This document shows, one piece after another, positions 8,838-18,334 of a stretch of 64,000 nt of DNA (the stretch's first letter is position 1; every line of letters begins with the position of its first letter). Below the pieces are notes generated by a model. The model was not told the DNA's origin and did not search any database. It saw only the letters and a program-made list of their open reading frames with translations. A program made the translations under genes and the position numbers. Origin of the DNA: an uncultured Myxococcales bacterium (lineage in GTDB: Bacteria; Myxococcota_A; UBA9042; CAIXZC01); NCBI GenBank assembly GCA_903895725.1, contig CAITUV010000082.1:1-64000 (forward strand), read 5' to 3'.

Positions 8838-9965
8838 ATGTGGGATGACCTGCAGCGAATCTGGACTGTTGATCTCCTGGGATGCTCGGTCGGTCAGTTC
8901 CTCGGGGCCCTGGCCGCCCTGGCCGCCGGCTTCTTCGGCCGTTCAATCGTCCTCTGGCTCCTGGGCCGTCTGCTGAAGCTGGCCGAGCGACGCAGCGCAA
9001 CCGCTCTCGAGAAGATGGACGACGTCCTCATCCACGCCGCAACCGCCCCGGCCGGATGGGGGGTGCTGCTCCTGGGCCTGTACTCGGCCTTTCGGATCCT
9101 CCCGCTTCCCCAGGAGCCGATCGACCTGCTCGGCCTGCTCAACCTGGTCGGCAAGGGAGTCAGCATTCTCCTCCTCGTCTGGTTCGTCATCCGGCTGTCG
9201 GACCGGCTGTTCGATGTCTGGGCCGACCATCGTGCCGACCAGGCCGGCCCGGCGGATCGCCAGGCGATTCCCGTCATCCGGACGGTGGTGCGGGTATTCC
9301 TCATCCTCGTGGGCGGCGCGTTCATCCTCCAGAACCTCGGCTACTCGGTGGGAAGCCTGCTGGCGGGCCTCGGCCTGGGCGGCGTGGCAGTTGCACTGGC
9401 CGCCAAGGACACCCTGTCCAACGTGTTCGGTGCCATCGTGATCTTCTGGGACCGCCCCTTCCGACTGGGCGACTGGGTCGCACTCGGAGGCGTGGAAGGA
9501 ACCGTCGAGGAGGTCAACTTGCGCACCACCCGTATCCGGACGTTCGACCACAGCCTGGTCACGGTCCCCAATGCCAGCCTGACAACGGCCAACGTAGTCA
9601 ACTGGTCCCGGATGAACCGACGCAAGTTCGAGGTCACGGTCGGTCTGACGGTCCAGACATCACCCGAACAGGTGGAACAGGCCGTGGAGGGCATTCGAGC
9701 GCTGATCGAGGGAGCGGAAGACCTGCATCACGACGGGCATGCGGTCAACCTGTTCCGATTCGGGGAATCGAGTCTGGACATCGAGGTCGTCGTCCACACC
9801 GTGGCCACGGACTTCGTCGGCCACCGAAAGGCCAAGGAGCGCTTCCTCCTCGCGGTCATGCGGACCCTGCGGGCAATGGGCCTGTCCCTGGCGTTCCCCA
9901 CCCGGACCGTGCACGTGGAAACGGGGTTCGGGATTCGGGGTTCGGGGTTCGGTGAGAAGAAGTAG
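8838..9965 (+). CDS. MscS-family mechanosensitive ion channel
   Basis: The start is ATG 8838 behind AAGGAG, giving 375 residues. Four or so hydrophobic helices fill residues 1-190. The last is the pore-lining TM3, rich in Gly and Ala (SVGSLLAGLGLGGVAVALAA). It is followed by the typical MscS sequence KDTLSNVFGAIVIFWDRPF and the beta domain (GDWVALGGVEGTVEEVNLR TTRIRTFD, VPNASL). The C-terminal alpha/beta domain ends the fold. The family releases solutes on hypo-osmotic shock in the inner membrane. The last residues, GFGIRGSGFG, are encoded by a G-rich degenerate repeat that continues beyond the stop, so the repeat seems to have invaded the gene end. Confidence 0.92.
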   Translation: MWDDLQRIWTVDLLGCSVGQFLGALAALAAGFFGRSIVLWLLGRLLKLAERRSATALEKMDDVLIHAATAPAGWGVLLLGLYSAFRILPLPQEPIDLLGLLNLVGKGVSILLLVWFVIRLSDRLFDVWADHRADQAGPADRQAIPVIRTVVRVFLILVGGAFILQNLGYSVGSLLAGLGLGGVAVALAAKDTLSNVFGAIVIFWDRPFRLGDWVALGGVEGTVEEVNLRTTRIRTFDHSLVTVPNASLTTANVVNWSRMNRRKFEVTVGLTVQTSPEQVEQAVEGIRALIEGAEDLHHDGHAVNLFRFGESSLDIEVVVHTVATDFVGHRKAKERFLLAVMRTLRAMGLSLAFPTRTVHVETGFGIRGSGFGEKK

Positions 9966-9998
9966 GACTTCCGGGGCCGGGGGTTGGGGGTCCAGGGT
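9916..9998 (+). repeat. G-rich degenerate repeat (GGGGTTCGGGxTTCGG type)
   Basis: Units of GGGGTTCGG and GGGATTCGG, then CCGGGGGTTGGGGGTCC, run from the last codons of the MscS gene into the gap before the AlaX gene. Related G-rich tracts occur at 15370-15421 and, on the other strand, at 22753-22794. The runs of four or more G could form G-quadruplexes. Confidence 0.6.
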
Positions 9999-10059
9999 GC
10001 GGGGAAGAAGCCATGCTTGCGGCACACAGGCCCGACCACGCGGGAGGGGCCGGCGACGT

Positions 10060-11265
10060 TCAGGATACCAGCCTCTTCACCTCGTCCAGCCGCTTCAGGC
10101 TGCCGGCCTTGCCCTGGAACAGCGTGCCGCGGCCACCTCCCTTGCCGTCGAGGAGATCCCGAACGCGGGGACCGAGATCCGCCACCTTTTCCTCCGGGCC
10201 GACCACGGCAAAGCTGCCGGCCGGGCCAGCTCGGTCGCTGCCACCTCCCGCTCCTCCTCGGGGCGGCTCCGCCTGCCCCGCAACCAGGATGGCCACCAGG
10301 TCGGGACGCCTGTCACTCACGGCCGAGGCCACAGCCCGCAGGAACTCGGCGTCGCCGTCCGGCCGGTGGAGGAACACGACGGGACCGGGCTCCCGGATGA
10401 GGGCCTCGGCGCTGGCCCGCCCAAGTTCGAGCAGGAGCTGTTTGGCCGTCTTCTCCAGCTCCCTGGAACGGGCGAGCATGTTGCCCAGGACTGTCATGTG
10501 CTGCTCCGGGCCGCACTGAAGAGCCGCGGTCAAAGCGTCCTGACGCTCGAGCGTGCGTGCCAGCTGCGCCAGCACTCTTCCTCCGGCCACGTAGTAGACC
10601 CTCGTGCCCCGGGACAGCTTCTCGGTGTGCAGGAGCTTGACCTGCCGTAGCTCGCTGGTGTTGCTCAGGTGAGTGCCGCCGCAGGTGTTGCGGTCGAGCC
10701 CATCGATCTCCACGATGCGCAACGGCCCTTCGAGGTGCTGCGGCAGGAGCCGGCTTCGGATCTCGCCCCGCTCCACCGCCTCCCGGTCGGCGGTCGTGAT
10801 CCGCATGCCCCGCCCCTCGGCAATCCGCTCGTTGACCCGCTTTTCGAGCCGGTCAAGCCGGGCCCGGTCCACGTTGGCCGCATCGAACTCGATGTCGCAG
10901 ACGTCGTCGCCGATGTGGAATGCAATGGTCTTCAGCCCGAATTCCGCCGAGGCCGCGACGGTGATGAGATGCTGGCCCGTGTGCTGCTGCATGTGGTCGT
11001 AACGGCGGGGCCAGTCGAGCACCAGCTCCACTTCCCCCTGGACCGGCTGCGCCAGCAGGTGGAGGTATTCGCCCGACTCGAGCTTGCGGAAGCCGAGCAC
11101 GGGGATCCCGCCCACCGTGCCCCGATCCTCGGGCTGCCCCCCTCCACCCGGGTAGAACAGCATCCTGTCCAGCTGCACCTCGAAGCCGTCCGCGACCTGG
11201 ATGCAGCTCACCACCCGGGCGGTTGCCGTCCGGGCGTAGGAATCACTTTCGAAGATACGTTCCAT
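10060..11265 (-). CDS. alaX: AlaX-type alanyl-tRNA editing protein with DHHA1 domain
   Basis: The start is ATG 11265 behind GGGGGAGG, giving 401 residues. It is a free-standing relative of the editing half of alanyl-tRNA synthetase, with no aminoacylation domain. Residues 20-65 carry the typical LDRMLFYPGGGGQPEDRG strand region. The zinc ligands are in HMQQHTGQHL (HxxxH) near residue 95 and CGGTHLSNTSELRQVKLL (C-GG-TH) near residue 195. A coiled linker (RELEKTAKQLLLELG) leads to a C-terminal DHHA1-like domain that ends in GGGRGTLFQGKAG. Proteins of this AlaX-L type hydrolyse Ser-tRNA(Ala) or Gly-tRNA(Ala) in the cytosol. It converges on the MscS gene. Confidence 0.9.
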   Translation of the reverse strand: MERIFESDSYARTATARVVSCIQVADGFEVQLDRMLFYPGGGGQPEDRGTVGGIPVLGFRKLESGEYLHLLAQPVQGEVELVLDWPRRYDHMQQHTGQHLITVAASAEFGLKTIAFHIGDDVCDIEFDAANVDRARLDRLEKRVNERIAEGRGMRITTADREAVERGEIRSRLLPQHLEGPLRIVEIDGLDRNTCGGTHLSNTSELRQVKLLHTEKLSRGTRVYYVAGGRVLAQLARTLERQDALTAALQCGPEQHMTVLGNMLARSRELEKTAKQLLLELGRASAEALIREPGPVVFLHRPDGDAEFLRAVASAVSDRRPDLVAILVAGQAEPPRGGAGGGSDRAGPAGSFAVVGPEEKVADLGPRVRDLLDGKGGGRGTLFQGKAGSLKRLDEVKRLVS

Positions 11266-11354
11266 GCCTCCCCCACGACTGCGGCTCGGATTCCTCGGTG
11301 CCCATTCCCGACTTCGACCAGAGCGGCGACACGCCCGACCTCGGCCCGGGGCAC

Positions 11355-13127
11355 CTACTGGTTCCAAGTCAGCGAAACGAGATGGATCGTCGGCGTGCAC
11401 TGCTTCCCCGGTGATCCGAGGATCAGCTCGAGCTCCAGGAAGGCCCCGACGGCAGGAAGCCCGCCAAGCTCCCAGTTGCCGGGCCCGGGGAGGAGGACGG
11501 GCCCGGGTTCGCACCACTCGGCCGCCCCGAGCGCCTCGTGCGTGTCCGCCCACCGGATCCGGGCGTTCACGGTGCACTCCCCGGAACCCACAATCTGCCC
11601 CTCCACGGCCAGCCCGGTCCAAGCGACGGCCGCCCCCCCCGGGGCTTCGATGACATGCCGGTAGGTACCGGTGGCCGCATATTCCTGCCAGTGGAAGTCC
11701 CCCCAGTGCGCCCCCGTCGCCTCGGGCTTGGGGGGGACGCCCAGGGAGCTCTTCACGGTCCCCGCAGGCATGTCCAACGTGACGAAGGTGCTGTCCTCGG
11801 CGCAGAACACATGCAGGTCCGTTCCCTTGCTCGTGAACAGGGCCCAGGGGGCGCACCCGGGCAGCTCCGACACGGCCGACACTCCCGGGGTGTCGCTAAA
11901 GACCCCTACCAGGGCATCCTCGGCCGGAAGCGAGGCAACGACAAGCCCATCCGGCAATCCGATGATCGCCTTGGGAGGCGTGGCCTGGGGGACGTAGATG
12001 AGCTCCTCTGTGGCGGGGTCGAAGCGGCCGAGAGCACCGGCACCGGCACCGTCGGCGGCGGCAAACCAGATTCGCCCGGCCGCGTCGAGAGCCACGTCAG
12101 TGGGTACCAGGCCCGGATCGGTTCCCGGGAAGAAGGTCTCGTTGCCGGCAGGGTCCAGCTGGAGCAATCCGGGGGGCTCGGCGACGGCCACCCAGGCCGA
12201 TCCGTCCGGAGCGAACGCCAATGCCGTCCCGGCAAACGAGGTCGGCCACTCCAGATCCACTCCTGATCCGTCTGCAGAGAATCGACGAAGGCTGGACTGT
12301 CCCGAGTGGCCGGTTCCCCAGATCCTCCCTTCCGGGTCGCAAGCCAATCCGTGGCAGTCCGCCGCGGAGCCGCCGATCTGGCCGATGATGCACTCATCCA
12401 CCCCCTTGGCGAGCATCTCGCCGGCATCAATCAACCCGTCGCCGTTCTTGTCGGAGGAGGTATCGATGGTTCCGTTGGAGTTCTTGTCGGCGCATGCGAC
12501 GCTGCCCCCGGCGAATCCGGCCACCGCCCCGTCGGCCAGGCAGCACTGCCAGAAATTGCCGGCCAGATCGATGCCCCCGATCGATGCCCCCTGGCAGCCG
12601 TGATACTGGCCCACGGCCTTGCCGGAATCCGTGGACAGCCTCGTGACCGTCCCGTTCGTGGAGGAGGGCAGCCAGAGCGACTCCACCTGAAACTCGCCGG
12701 AATCCAACTGGAGGTCGCCAAATCCGTTGAGCACCACATTGTCCGAATTGTCGGCCCCGGGCTCGAACGGAACGGCCCCGTCAGGCCCGACCGTCCAGAC
12801 GCCCGGGATCAGAATCTCGCCCGTGTCGGTTTCGCCCGGCGGCACCAGCTCACCGTCCTCCGCTGCATCGAGTGCGATGGCTTCCAACGCGTCGGACAGG
12901 CTCTGGGTCTCACCGGCGAGATCCTGCGCGCCGGATGCGAAGTCGCCAGAGGCCGCGTCGGCAGACGGGGGCAGGACCATGTCGTCGAGAACCGGCTCTG
13001 CCGCCTCCTGGGCCCAGTAACCGTTCGTGTCGCCCGCTCCAGGGAACGGCTGAGGGTTGCTCTCCAGGCATCCCGTCAGGAAGATCCCGATGAATCCCAT
13101 CGCCGGCAATACGAAACGCGTGCTCAT
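11355..13127 (-). CDS. Lipoprotein with Vgb/SMP-30-like beta-propeller
   Basis: The start is ATG 13127 behind GAGGTG, giving 590 residues. A promoter with a perfect TTGACA sits 38 bp upstream, which supports the start. The signal peptide ends in IFLTGC. The linker is Asp/Ala-rich. Residues 200-460 form propeller blades of virginiamycin-lyase/NHL type (LACDPEGRIWGTGHSG, LAFAPDGSAWVAVAEP, VALDAAGRIWFAAADG). One blade has a calcium-loop insert (DKNSNGTIDTSSDKNGDGLI). A C-terminal beta domain ends in HLVSLTWNQ. It is probably a surface-bound binding protein. No catalytic residues were recognised. Confidence 0.78.
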   Translation of the reverse strand: MSTRFVLPAMGFIGIFLTGCLESNPQPFPGAGDTNGYWAQEAAEPVLDDMVLPPSADAASGDFASGAQDLAGETQSLSDALEAIALDAAEDGELVPPGETDTGEILIPGVWTVGPDGAVPFEPGADNSDNVVLNGFGDLQLDSGEFQVESLWLPSSTNGTVTRLSTDSGKAVGQYHGCQGASIGGIDLAGNFWQCCLADGAVAGFAGGSVACADKNSNGTIDTSSDKNGDGLIDAGEMLAKGVDECIIGQIGGSAADCHGLACDPEGRIWGTGHSGQSSLRRFSADGSGVDLEWPTSFAGTALAFAPDGSAWVAVAEPPGLLQLDPAGNETFFPGTDPGLVPTDVALDAAGRIWFAAADGAGAGALGRFDPATEELIYVPQATPPKAIIGLPDGLVVASLPAEDALVGVFSDTPGVSAVSELPGCAPWALFTSKGTDLHVFCAEDSTFVTLDMPAGTVKSSLGVPPKPEATGAHWGDFHWQEYAATGTYRHVIEAPGGAAVAWTGLAVEGQIVGSGECTVNARIRWADTHEALGAAEWCEPGPVLLPGPGNWELGGLPAVGAFLELELILGSPGKQCTPTIHLVSLTWNQ

Positions 13128-13164
13128 GGCACCTCCTCGCGCCTGGCTCGACCGTGCGGACGCC

Positions 13165-13194
13165 ACTGTACACAACGGCCCCGCAGCGTGTCAA
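13165..13194 (-). promoter_or_regulatory. Promoter of the propeller lipoprotein
   Basis: A perfect -35 TTGACA (13194-13189) and -10 TACAGT (13170-13165) are separated by 18 bp on the minus strand. The leader is about 30 nt. This is among the best -35 matches in the window. Confidence 0.6.
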
Positions 13195-13219
13195 CGTGGC
13201 CCCCGGGCCAAGTGTCCTG

Positions 13220-13248
13220 TTGTGTCCGCTCGGCCATGGCGCTACACT
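13220..13248 (+). promoter_or_regulatory. Promoter of the signalling operon
   Basis: TTGTGT (13220-13225) and TACACT (13243-13248) are 17 bp apart, pointing into the four-gene signalling operon that begins at 13278. It lies back to back with the lipoprotein promoter at 13165-13194. Confidence 0.5.
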
Positions 13249-13277
13249 CGCGAAACGAAGAGGGGGAAAGAGCAACC

Positions 13278-13667
13278 ATGCGACACGGAGAGCTGCTCGA
13301 CCTGCTGTCCGACCTCAAGCACGACCTGGGCAAGTACATCCGGCTGCCCTTCACCATGCTGCCGCCCTGTGCCGACTGGGACGAGGTCCGGACCGCACTG
13401 CATCATGCCCTCCTCCAGACCCGCTCGGGACCGGACGGATTCGTGCCCGCGCGAGACGTCTGGAAGCGGTTCCTCGACGAGGCTGGGGGCTGTTTCGAGT
13501 CGTACGCCGCCTGGAAAGCCGTGGTCGCTGCCGTGGACGCGGCACTGGCCTGGGAGAAGGCTCTGCAGGACGATGCCCCAATCGAGCGCGAGGCGGTCGA
13601 GCGAGACCTGGCCGCGGTGACGGTCGCTCTGCAGCGGCTCTCGATGGAGGTAGCTGCCGATGAATGA
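13278..13667 (+). CDS. Small helical protein with KHDLGKY motif, first gene of signalling operon
   Basis: The start is ATG 13278, behind GAGGGGG, giving 129 residues. The protein is predicted all-helical and soluble. The N-terminal helix carries DLLSDLKHDLGKYIRL. An exposed His in such a helix is what an H-box or Hpt-like phosphoacceptor would look like, and the kinase encoded two genes later has a comparable RHEVLKHN stretch. I infer that it may be a phosphotransfer or adaptor protein, but I do not recognise the family. The last 8 bp overlap the sigma-54 activator gene, so the two are translationally coupled. Confidence 0.7.
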   Translation: MRHGELLDLLSDLKHDLGKYIRLPFTMLPPCADWDEVRTALHHALLQTRSGPDGFVPARDVWKRFLDEAGGCFESYAAWKAVVAAVDAALAWEKALQDDAPIEREAVERDLAAVTVALQRLSMEVAADE

Positions 13668-15372
13668 TCGCCGGCCCCGGATCCTCGTCATCGACGACGG
13701 CCTCACGTATGCCCGCGTCGTGGCCAGACACCTTCCCGAGTACGAGCTCGTTGCCGCAGGGGAGCCCGCCGATGCCCCGAGAATCGCGGACGGGCTGACG
13801 GCCCTGAGCTTCCTGCAGCACCATGCCGAGGAAGTCGACGTGGTCCTGCTCGACATGAAGTTCGACCTGGACCCCGACCGCCTCCTTCCGCTGGACGGGG
13901 GGACGGACCTTCGCCGCACGCGAAGATTCCAGGGAATCGCCATCCTCCGGGAGATGCGAAAGCGGTACCCTCAGCTTCCCGTCGTGCTGCTGACCTCGCA
14001 GGGAGACCTGTCGCTGGCGGAGCTGGCGGGGGACCTCGCCAACCAGTCCATGACCTACTTCCTGGACGGCGACGACCTCGATTCCCTGCGAATACGAATC
14101 AACGCCGCTGTCCAGGAGGCCAGCCAGCCCGACGAGGAAGAAGGCATCCTGTGGGGCCATTCACCGGCCATGCGGGCGGTTCGACGCCGCCTGTCCGTGC
14201 TGGCGCAGGGGCGAATGCCCGCAATCCTCGAGGGGGAAACCGGAACCGGCAAGTCCCACCTGGCCGAGCGCTTCCTCCACGCCCGCAGCGGACGCAGCGG
14301 TCCGTTCGTCACGGTGGACCTGGGAACGGTCCCGCCCGACCTTGTCGCCGCTCACCTCTTCGGGGCTACCCGCGGGGCTTACACCGGAGCCGTGGCCGAC
14401 CGCAAGGGGGTGTTCGAGCTGGCCGATCAGGGGACCCTGTTTCTCGACGAAGTGCAGAACATCCCACTCGACGTCCAGAAGCAGCTCCTCCTGGTCCTGC
14501 AGGACCGCCGGGTGCGTCCGCTCGGCTCCTCCCGCGAGGTCGACGTCGACGTCAAGGTGGTTGCGGCCTCGAGCATGCCGCTGGCCCAGGCCGTGGCGGA
14601 GGGACGCTTCCGCCGGGACCTGTACATGCGCCTCTCTCCGGCAACACGAGTCGAGATTCCCCCGCTTCGGGAACGGCCCGGCGACTTGCCCTTCCTCGCC
14701 CGGAGACTGACCGAGTGGGCCGGAGCGCAGGACGAGACGACCCCGCTTCGCGACCTCATCGCCCAGGCCGTGGGGCTGGCACCGGGGCTCCCCATGGCAC
14801 TTCGCATCGACGCGGACGAGGGATCTCGGGCAGCCGAGGGAAGAGGAAAGGGAAAAACGGATCGTGTGCAACGGACCGTAGACGGTGGTGAAGCCGGCGT
14901 GGTCATTGCCCTGCCGCCCGCTGCGTGGAGCCTCCTCGTGTCGCACTCGTGGCCGGGCAATGTGCGGGAGCTGGCCATGGTGCTGCACAATCTCGTCACC
15001 TTCACCCTGGTCGAGGCAGCAGACGCACTTCGTGCCGGGCTGCCCCTGAAGTCCGCTCGGCTCCAGGTCGACCCGGGTCTGGTGGCCACTCTCCTGACCG
15101 GCTACGGGACGGTCACGGGAGGGAAGACGGCCGCCCCATCTCCAGGAAACACGGACGACGCGCTGAGAGTCGAGGTTCGCCTCGAGGCAGGCCAAACCCT
15201 CAACGACGTGTCCAACACCGCGGAGCGCCAATATTTCCTAGCTCTCTTCCACCGGTTCAAGGGGGATTTCAGGCGGATGGCCGAGCTGCTGCTGGGAGAC
15301 CCGGACCGGGAGAGGGCCGTCCGCCTCCGCTTCAACCAGCTCGGGCTCAAGGTGCGGGAGCTGAGGGAGTAG
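13660..15372 (+). CDS. Sigma-54-dependent response regulator (receiver - AAA+ - Fis HTH)
   Basis: It starts at ATG 13660, inside the end of the previous gene, and has 570 residues. Residues 5-145 are a receiver with the acidic pair VIDDG and phospho-Asp in VVLLDMKFD. After that Asp comes an insertion of about 20 residues before the ILREMRKRYPQLPVVLLTS strand. The usual Lys after strand 5 is absent (YFLDGDDLD). The AAA+ domain has Walker A GETGTGKS, the sigma-54 contact loop as GAYTGA, Walker B GTLFLDEVQN and the WPGNVREL sensor II region. A 40-residue insert (near residues 385-425) precedes the latter. A Fis-type HTH ends the protein (NQLGLKVRELRE). It should activate sigma-54 promoters when signalled by the kinase encoded downstream. 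Confidence 0.88.
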   Translation: MNDRRPRILVIDDGLTYARVVARHLPEYELVAAGEPADAPRIADGLTALSFLQHHAEEVDVVLLDMKFDLDPDRLLPLDGGTDLRRTRRFQGIAILREMRKRYPQLPVVLLTSQGDLSLAELAGDLANQSMTYFLDGDDLDSLRIRINAAVQEASQPDEEEGILWGHSPAMRAVRRRLSVLAQGRMPAILEGETGTGKSHLAERFLHARSGRSGPFVTVDLGTVPPDLVAAHLFGATRGAYTGAVADRKGVFELADQGTLFLDEVQNIPLDVQKQLLLVLQDRRVRPLGSSREVDVDVKVVAASSMPLAQAVAEGRFRRDLYMRLSPATRVEIPPLRERPGDLPFLARRLTEWAGAQDETTPLRDLIAQAVGLAPGLPMALRIDADEGSRAAEGRGKGKTDRVQRTVDGGEAGVVIALPPAAWSLLVSHSWPGNVRELAMVLHNLVTFTLVEAADALRAGLPLKSARLQVDPGLVATLLTGYGTVTGGKTAAPSPGNTDDALRVEVRLEAGQTLNDVSNTAERQYFLALFHRFKGDFRRMAELLLGDPDRERAVRLRFNQLGLKVRELRE

Positions 15373-15421
15373 GAGGCGGGGTTGGGGGCTCGGGGCTGGG
15401 TGCGGGGTTGAGGGCAGGGGA
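15370..15421 (+). repeat. G-rich degenerate repeat between operon genes
   Basis: The gap between the sigma-54 activator and the kinase is almost entirely GGCGGGGTTGGGGGCTCGGGG-like sequence. GGGGGCTCGGGGC is shared with the minus strand at 22753-22794. It also supplies the ribosome site of the kinase gene. Confidence 0.55.
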
Positions 15422-15423
15422 TC

Positions 15424-18273
15424 TTGAGACTCATGGGGCACAGGAACACATTGGGCTGGAAGAAGATACTCCTGGTCCTGCTCTTCATGAACCTCCCCAC
15501 GTCGGTGAGGGCGCAGGATACCTCCCCGAGCGCTTCGGATGCGATTTCGGCCGGAGAGTCCGATGCCACGCCCCCCCTTGCCGACACGTGGAAGAACCTC
15601 GCCAGACTGAGGAACCATGCGGCTTTGCGGCTGTTCGAGAAGGGAAACCACCCCGCCGCTCTCGAGGCATTTCGCGAGGCCTCGAGACTGGACCCCGACG
15701 AGCCGGAGATCAGCAACAACCTGGCCTATCTCCTTCACCTCCTGGGCAACCGTGCCGAGGCCGAGCGGTACTACCGCCGGACGCTGGAGCTGGACCCGGA
15801 TCGCTATGTGGCCCATGTCAATCTGGCCGACCTGCTGGGAGAGGAGGGGGAGACCCCGGAACGGCTTGCCGAAGCCGCTTCGCTCCTGGTGCGGGCCAGA
15901 GAGCTCAAGGGAAACAGGGCCTCCATCATCCTTCGACAGGCTCGGGTGGCCGGCAGGAGAGGCCTCTTTGAAGAGGCCGTCCGCTTCTGGAACGAGTATG
16001 TCGCGGCCGAGCCGCCCGGCGATGAGAAGAAGCTCGAGATCGGGGATCTGTACGTGAAGTTCGGACGGGAAGACGAGGCACTGGCCTGGTACCGGCAGGT
16101 GGATGCCCGGAGCACCGAAGTGAAGAGCCAGGCGGCCCGCCGGATCTGGCAGATCGAGGTCGACCGGGAGGCCCGCCGTCTCGGCTGGCAGCCGCGCGGG
16201 AGCGACGTGCCCCTCAGGGCCCGAATGCTGGCCTCGCAGGCAAGGGCCAGAATGCAGGAGGGCGATCTGGTCGAAGCCCGGCGCCTGCTGGACGAAGCGG
16301 TGTCCCAGGCCCCGCAGTCGGCAGAAGCTCACCTCGGGCTTGCCGAGCTCCATGAATTGCGGAAGGACTGGAGCGCTGCGGAGCTCGAGTACCTGCGGGC
16401 ACTGGCCATGGAAAGCGCCAACGCGGATGCGCACGCCAGGCTGGGCCGACTGTACGGTCGATGGCCGGACGGGGGAAGAACGAGGGAAGCCGCCATCTTC
16501 CTCTCCAACGCACTCAAGCTTCGCCCCGACTGGAGCAGCCTGCGGCTCGAGCTGGCACGCGCACGTCAGGCCGGGGGCGACCTCACCGGTGCCTTGGCCG
16601 AGGTCAACCGCCTCCTGGCCGATGCCGTCAATGGAGACGAGCGCGACGAAGCGGATCGGCTTCGAGTCGAGCTGCTCCGACTCATTCCCGCGACCGGGGC
16701 CTCGGCGACGATTCCCCCGACCGGAGACGCCCCCCAGGCAACGGACTTCGAATCCGTCGTGGCCAGGGCCAGAGCCCTGGTCGCCCACGGCTCCCCCGAA
16801 GGAGCGCTGCTCGAGCTGCGACGCCTGGCCAGCGAGGAACGAAGACCGGCCGCCCTCCTGCTCGAGGCGAGGATCCTCCACTCCGTTCAGAGGCGGAACG
16901 AAGCCGTGGTCTGTCTGCGCCAGGTGCTCAGCGCAGAGCCTGGAAACAGCGAGGCCAGCCAGCTCCTCGGGGCCGTGCTGGCCGAGGACGGCCGACTGGC
17001 GGAGGCCATGCCCTATCTGCGGGTAGCGGCCGGCGGCGGCGACCCGACGGCCCGCTTCCTGGTCGCCCAGTTCGACTTCTCAGCGCTTGCCGCTGGCCGG
17101 CCCACCTGGTGGGTTGCCCTGCTGGACGGGGAGCGGGTGGAGACTCTGCGCAGTGAGCTTCTCTCTCTGCTCGACTCCGGTGCCTCGTTCCCGGAAAGGG
17201 AACGGGCCGAGGCCCTGTCGGCCGCGCTGACCGACGCTCTTGCCCAGCGCTGGTACCTGCCGGCCGCATTGCTCGCCCTGGGGGTGCTCGGCCTTCTCCT
17301 CCTCCTCCGGCGGCGCTACGGAGGCATGGACCTGGCCGAGCTCATGCGGGAGCACCCGGAGGCAGCGCCGGAGCTGCACCGGATTCTGGCAGCCGTCCGG
17401 CACGAGGTTCTCAAGCACAATACCCTGATGCTGACGGCCCTCGTGAAAGGACTGTCGCAGGGCCAGAACGTGGCCGACGACGCAGCCCGCCTTCACGAAG
17501 GCCTGTTCGGAAGCCGAGGGGGAAGTGACGGGGCGCAAGGCCGCCTCCAGGACTACCGCAATCAGCTCGTGCAGGTGGGCCGCTCCCACGGCGCCCGCAT
17601 CAACCTGCGACGTGACCCCGCGTTTGGAGCCTTGCTCCAGGGCTTTGAAAGACTGGAGCGGTGCGCATCGGACCTGTTGAAAGTGGAGTTCCTTCCCCCG
17701 CAGCGGCGGAGCCGCCTGGCTACCCGGCTCGGGGAGGCCGCCCGGATGCTGAACGTGGAAGGGTACGAAGCCCTGCGAAACCTCCTCGACCGGTTCCGGA
17801 CCACGCGTGTCGATCGGAACATCCTGGTGGAAGCGTTCAACCGGGTCGTGGCGGAGCCGGACCTCAGTGCCCGAGGCGCCGTCGAGCTGCAGTACGGGGA
17901 GGAGGGGGAGCTTCCGTGCGGCATTCCGGTCCCAGCCTCCGCCGTCGACGACATCCTGGCCAACCTGATCCGAAACGCGGTCCAGGCCATGCTCCGCTCG
18001 AACGCCTCTCCCGCCGTCGTGGGGCTGGGGCTGCGAAGGGTGGCAGACCCCGTGACCGGGATCGAAAGGGCCTGGTTCCTGGTCGCGGACCGATCGCCGG
18101 AACCGCTGGGCATGGAGCAGATCCGGGGAGGTCGGGCCGGCGGCGGGCTCAGTATCGTGGTGGAGCTGGTGGACCGGTACGAAGGCTCCATTTCCGTGTT
18201 GCCCGGAAATGACGGGTTCACCAAGGTCGTCGCGGTCACGTTCCATTGCACGGAGCTCCTCGAGACCGCATGA
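15424..18273 (+). CDS. Membrane histidine kinase with long extracytoplasmic TPR region
   Basis: The start may be TTG 15424 (9 nt after GAGGG) or ATG 15433, giving 949 or 946 residues. A signal/anchor helix (WKKILLVLLFMNLPTS) is followed by about 550 residues of TPR repeats (for example HAALRLFEKGNHPAALEAFREASRLDPDEP, written here in part; AEAERYYRRTLELDPD). A membrane helix lies near residue 615 (WYLPAALLALGVLGLLLLL). The cytosolic part has an H-box-like RHEVLKHNTLML and a HATPase_c domain with N-box DDILANLIRNAVQAM and a late GGRAGGGLSIVVELVDRY. The classical DxGxG box reads DRSPEPLG, so the kinase is divergent. It is probably an envelope sensor that signals to the two atypical receivers encoded on either side. 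Confidence 0.82.
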   Translation: MRLMGHRNTLGWKKILLVLLFMNLPTSVRAQDTSPSASDAISAGESDATPPLADTWKNLARLRNHAALRLFEKGNHPAALEAFREASRLDPDEPEISNNLAYLLHLLGNRAEAERYYRRTLELDPDRYVAHVNLADLLGEEGETPERLAEAASLLVRARELKGNRASIILRQARVAGRRGLFEEAVRFWNEYVAAEPPGDEKKLEIGDLYVKFGREDEALAWYRQVDARSTEVKSQAARRIWQIEVDREARRLGWQPRGSDVPLRARMLASQARARMQEGDLVEARRLLDEAVSQAPQSAEAHLGLAELHELRKDWSAAELEYLRALAMESANADAHARLGRLYGRWPDGGRTREAAIFLSNALKLRPDWSSLRLELARARQAGGDLTGALAEVNRLLADAVNGDERDEADRLRVELLRLIPATGASATIPPTGDAPQATDFESVVARARALVAHGSPEGALLELRRLASEERRPAALLLEARILHSVQRRNEAVVCLRQVLSAEPGNSEASQLLGAVLAEDGRLAEAMPYLRVAAGGGDPTARFLVAQFDFSALAAGRPTWWVALLDGERVETLRSELLSLLDSGASFPERERAEALSAALTDALAQRWYLPAALLALGVLGLLLLLRRRYGGMDLAELMREHPEAAPELHRILAAVRHEVLKHNTLMLTALVKGLSQGQNVADDAARLHEGLFGSRGGSDGAQGRLQDYRNQLVQVGRSHGARINLRRDPAFGALLQGFERLERCASDLLKVEFLPPQRRSRLATRLGEAARMLNVEGYEALRNLLDRFRTTRVDRNILVEAFNRVVAEPDLSARGAVELQYGEEGELPCGIPVPASAVDDILANLIRNAVQAMLRSNASPAVVGLGLRRVADPVTGIERAWFLVADRSPEPLGMEQIRGGRAGGGLSIVVELVDRYEGSISVLPGNDGFTKVVAVTFHCTELLETA

Positions 18274-18334
18274 CCCCGGGGGGGGCTCTGATGACGCCCG
18301 GGACGGACGGGCAGCAACAAAGGAGGTTGCCCCA

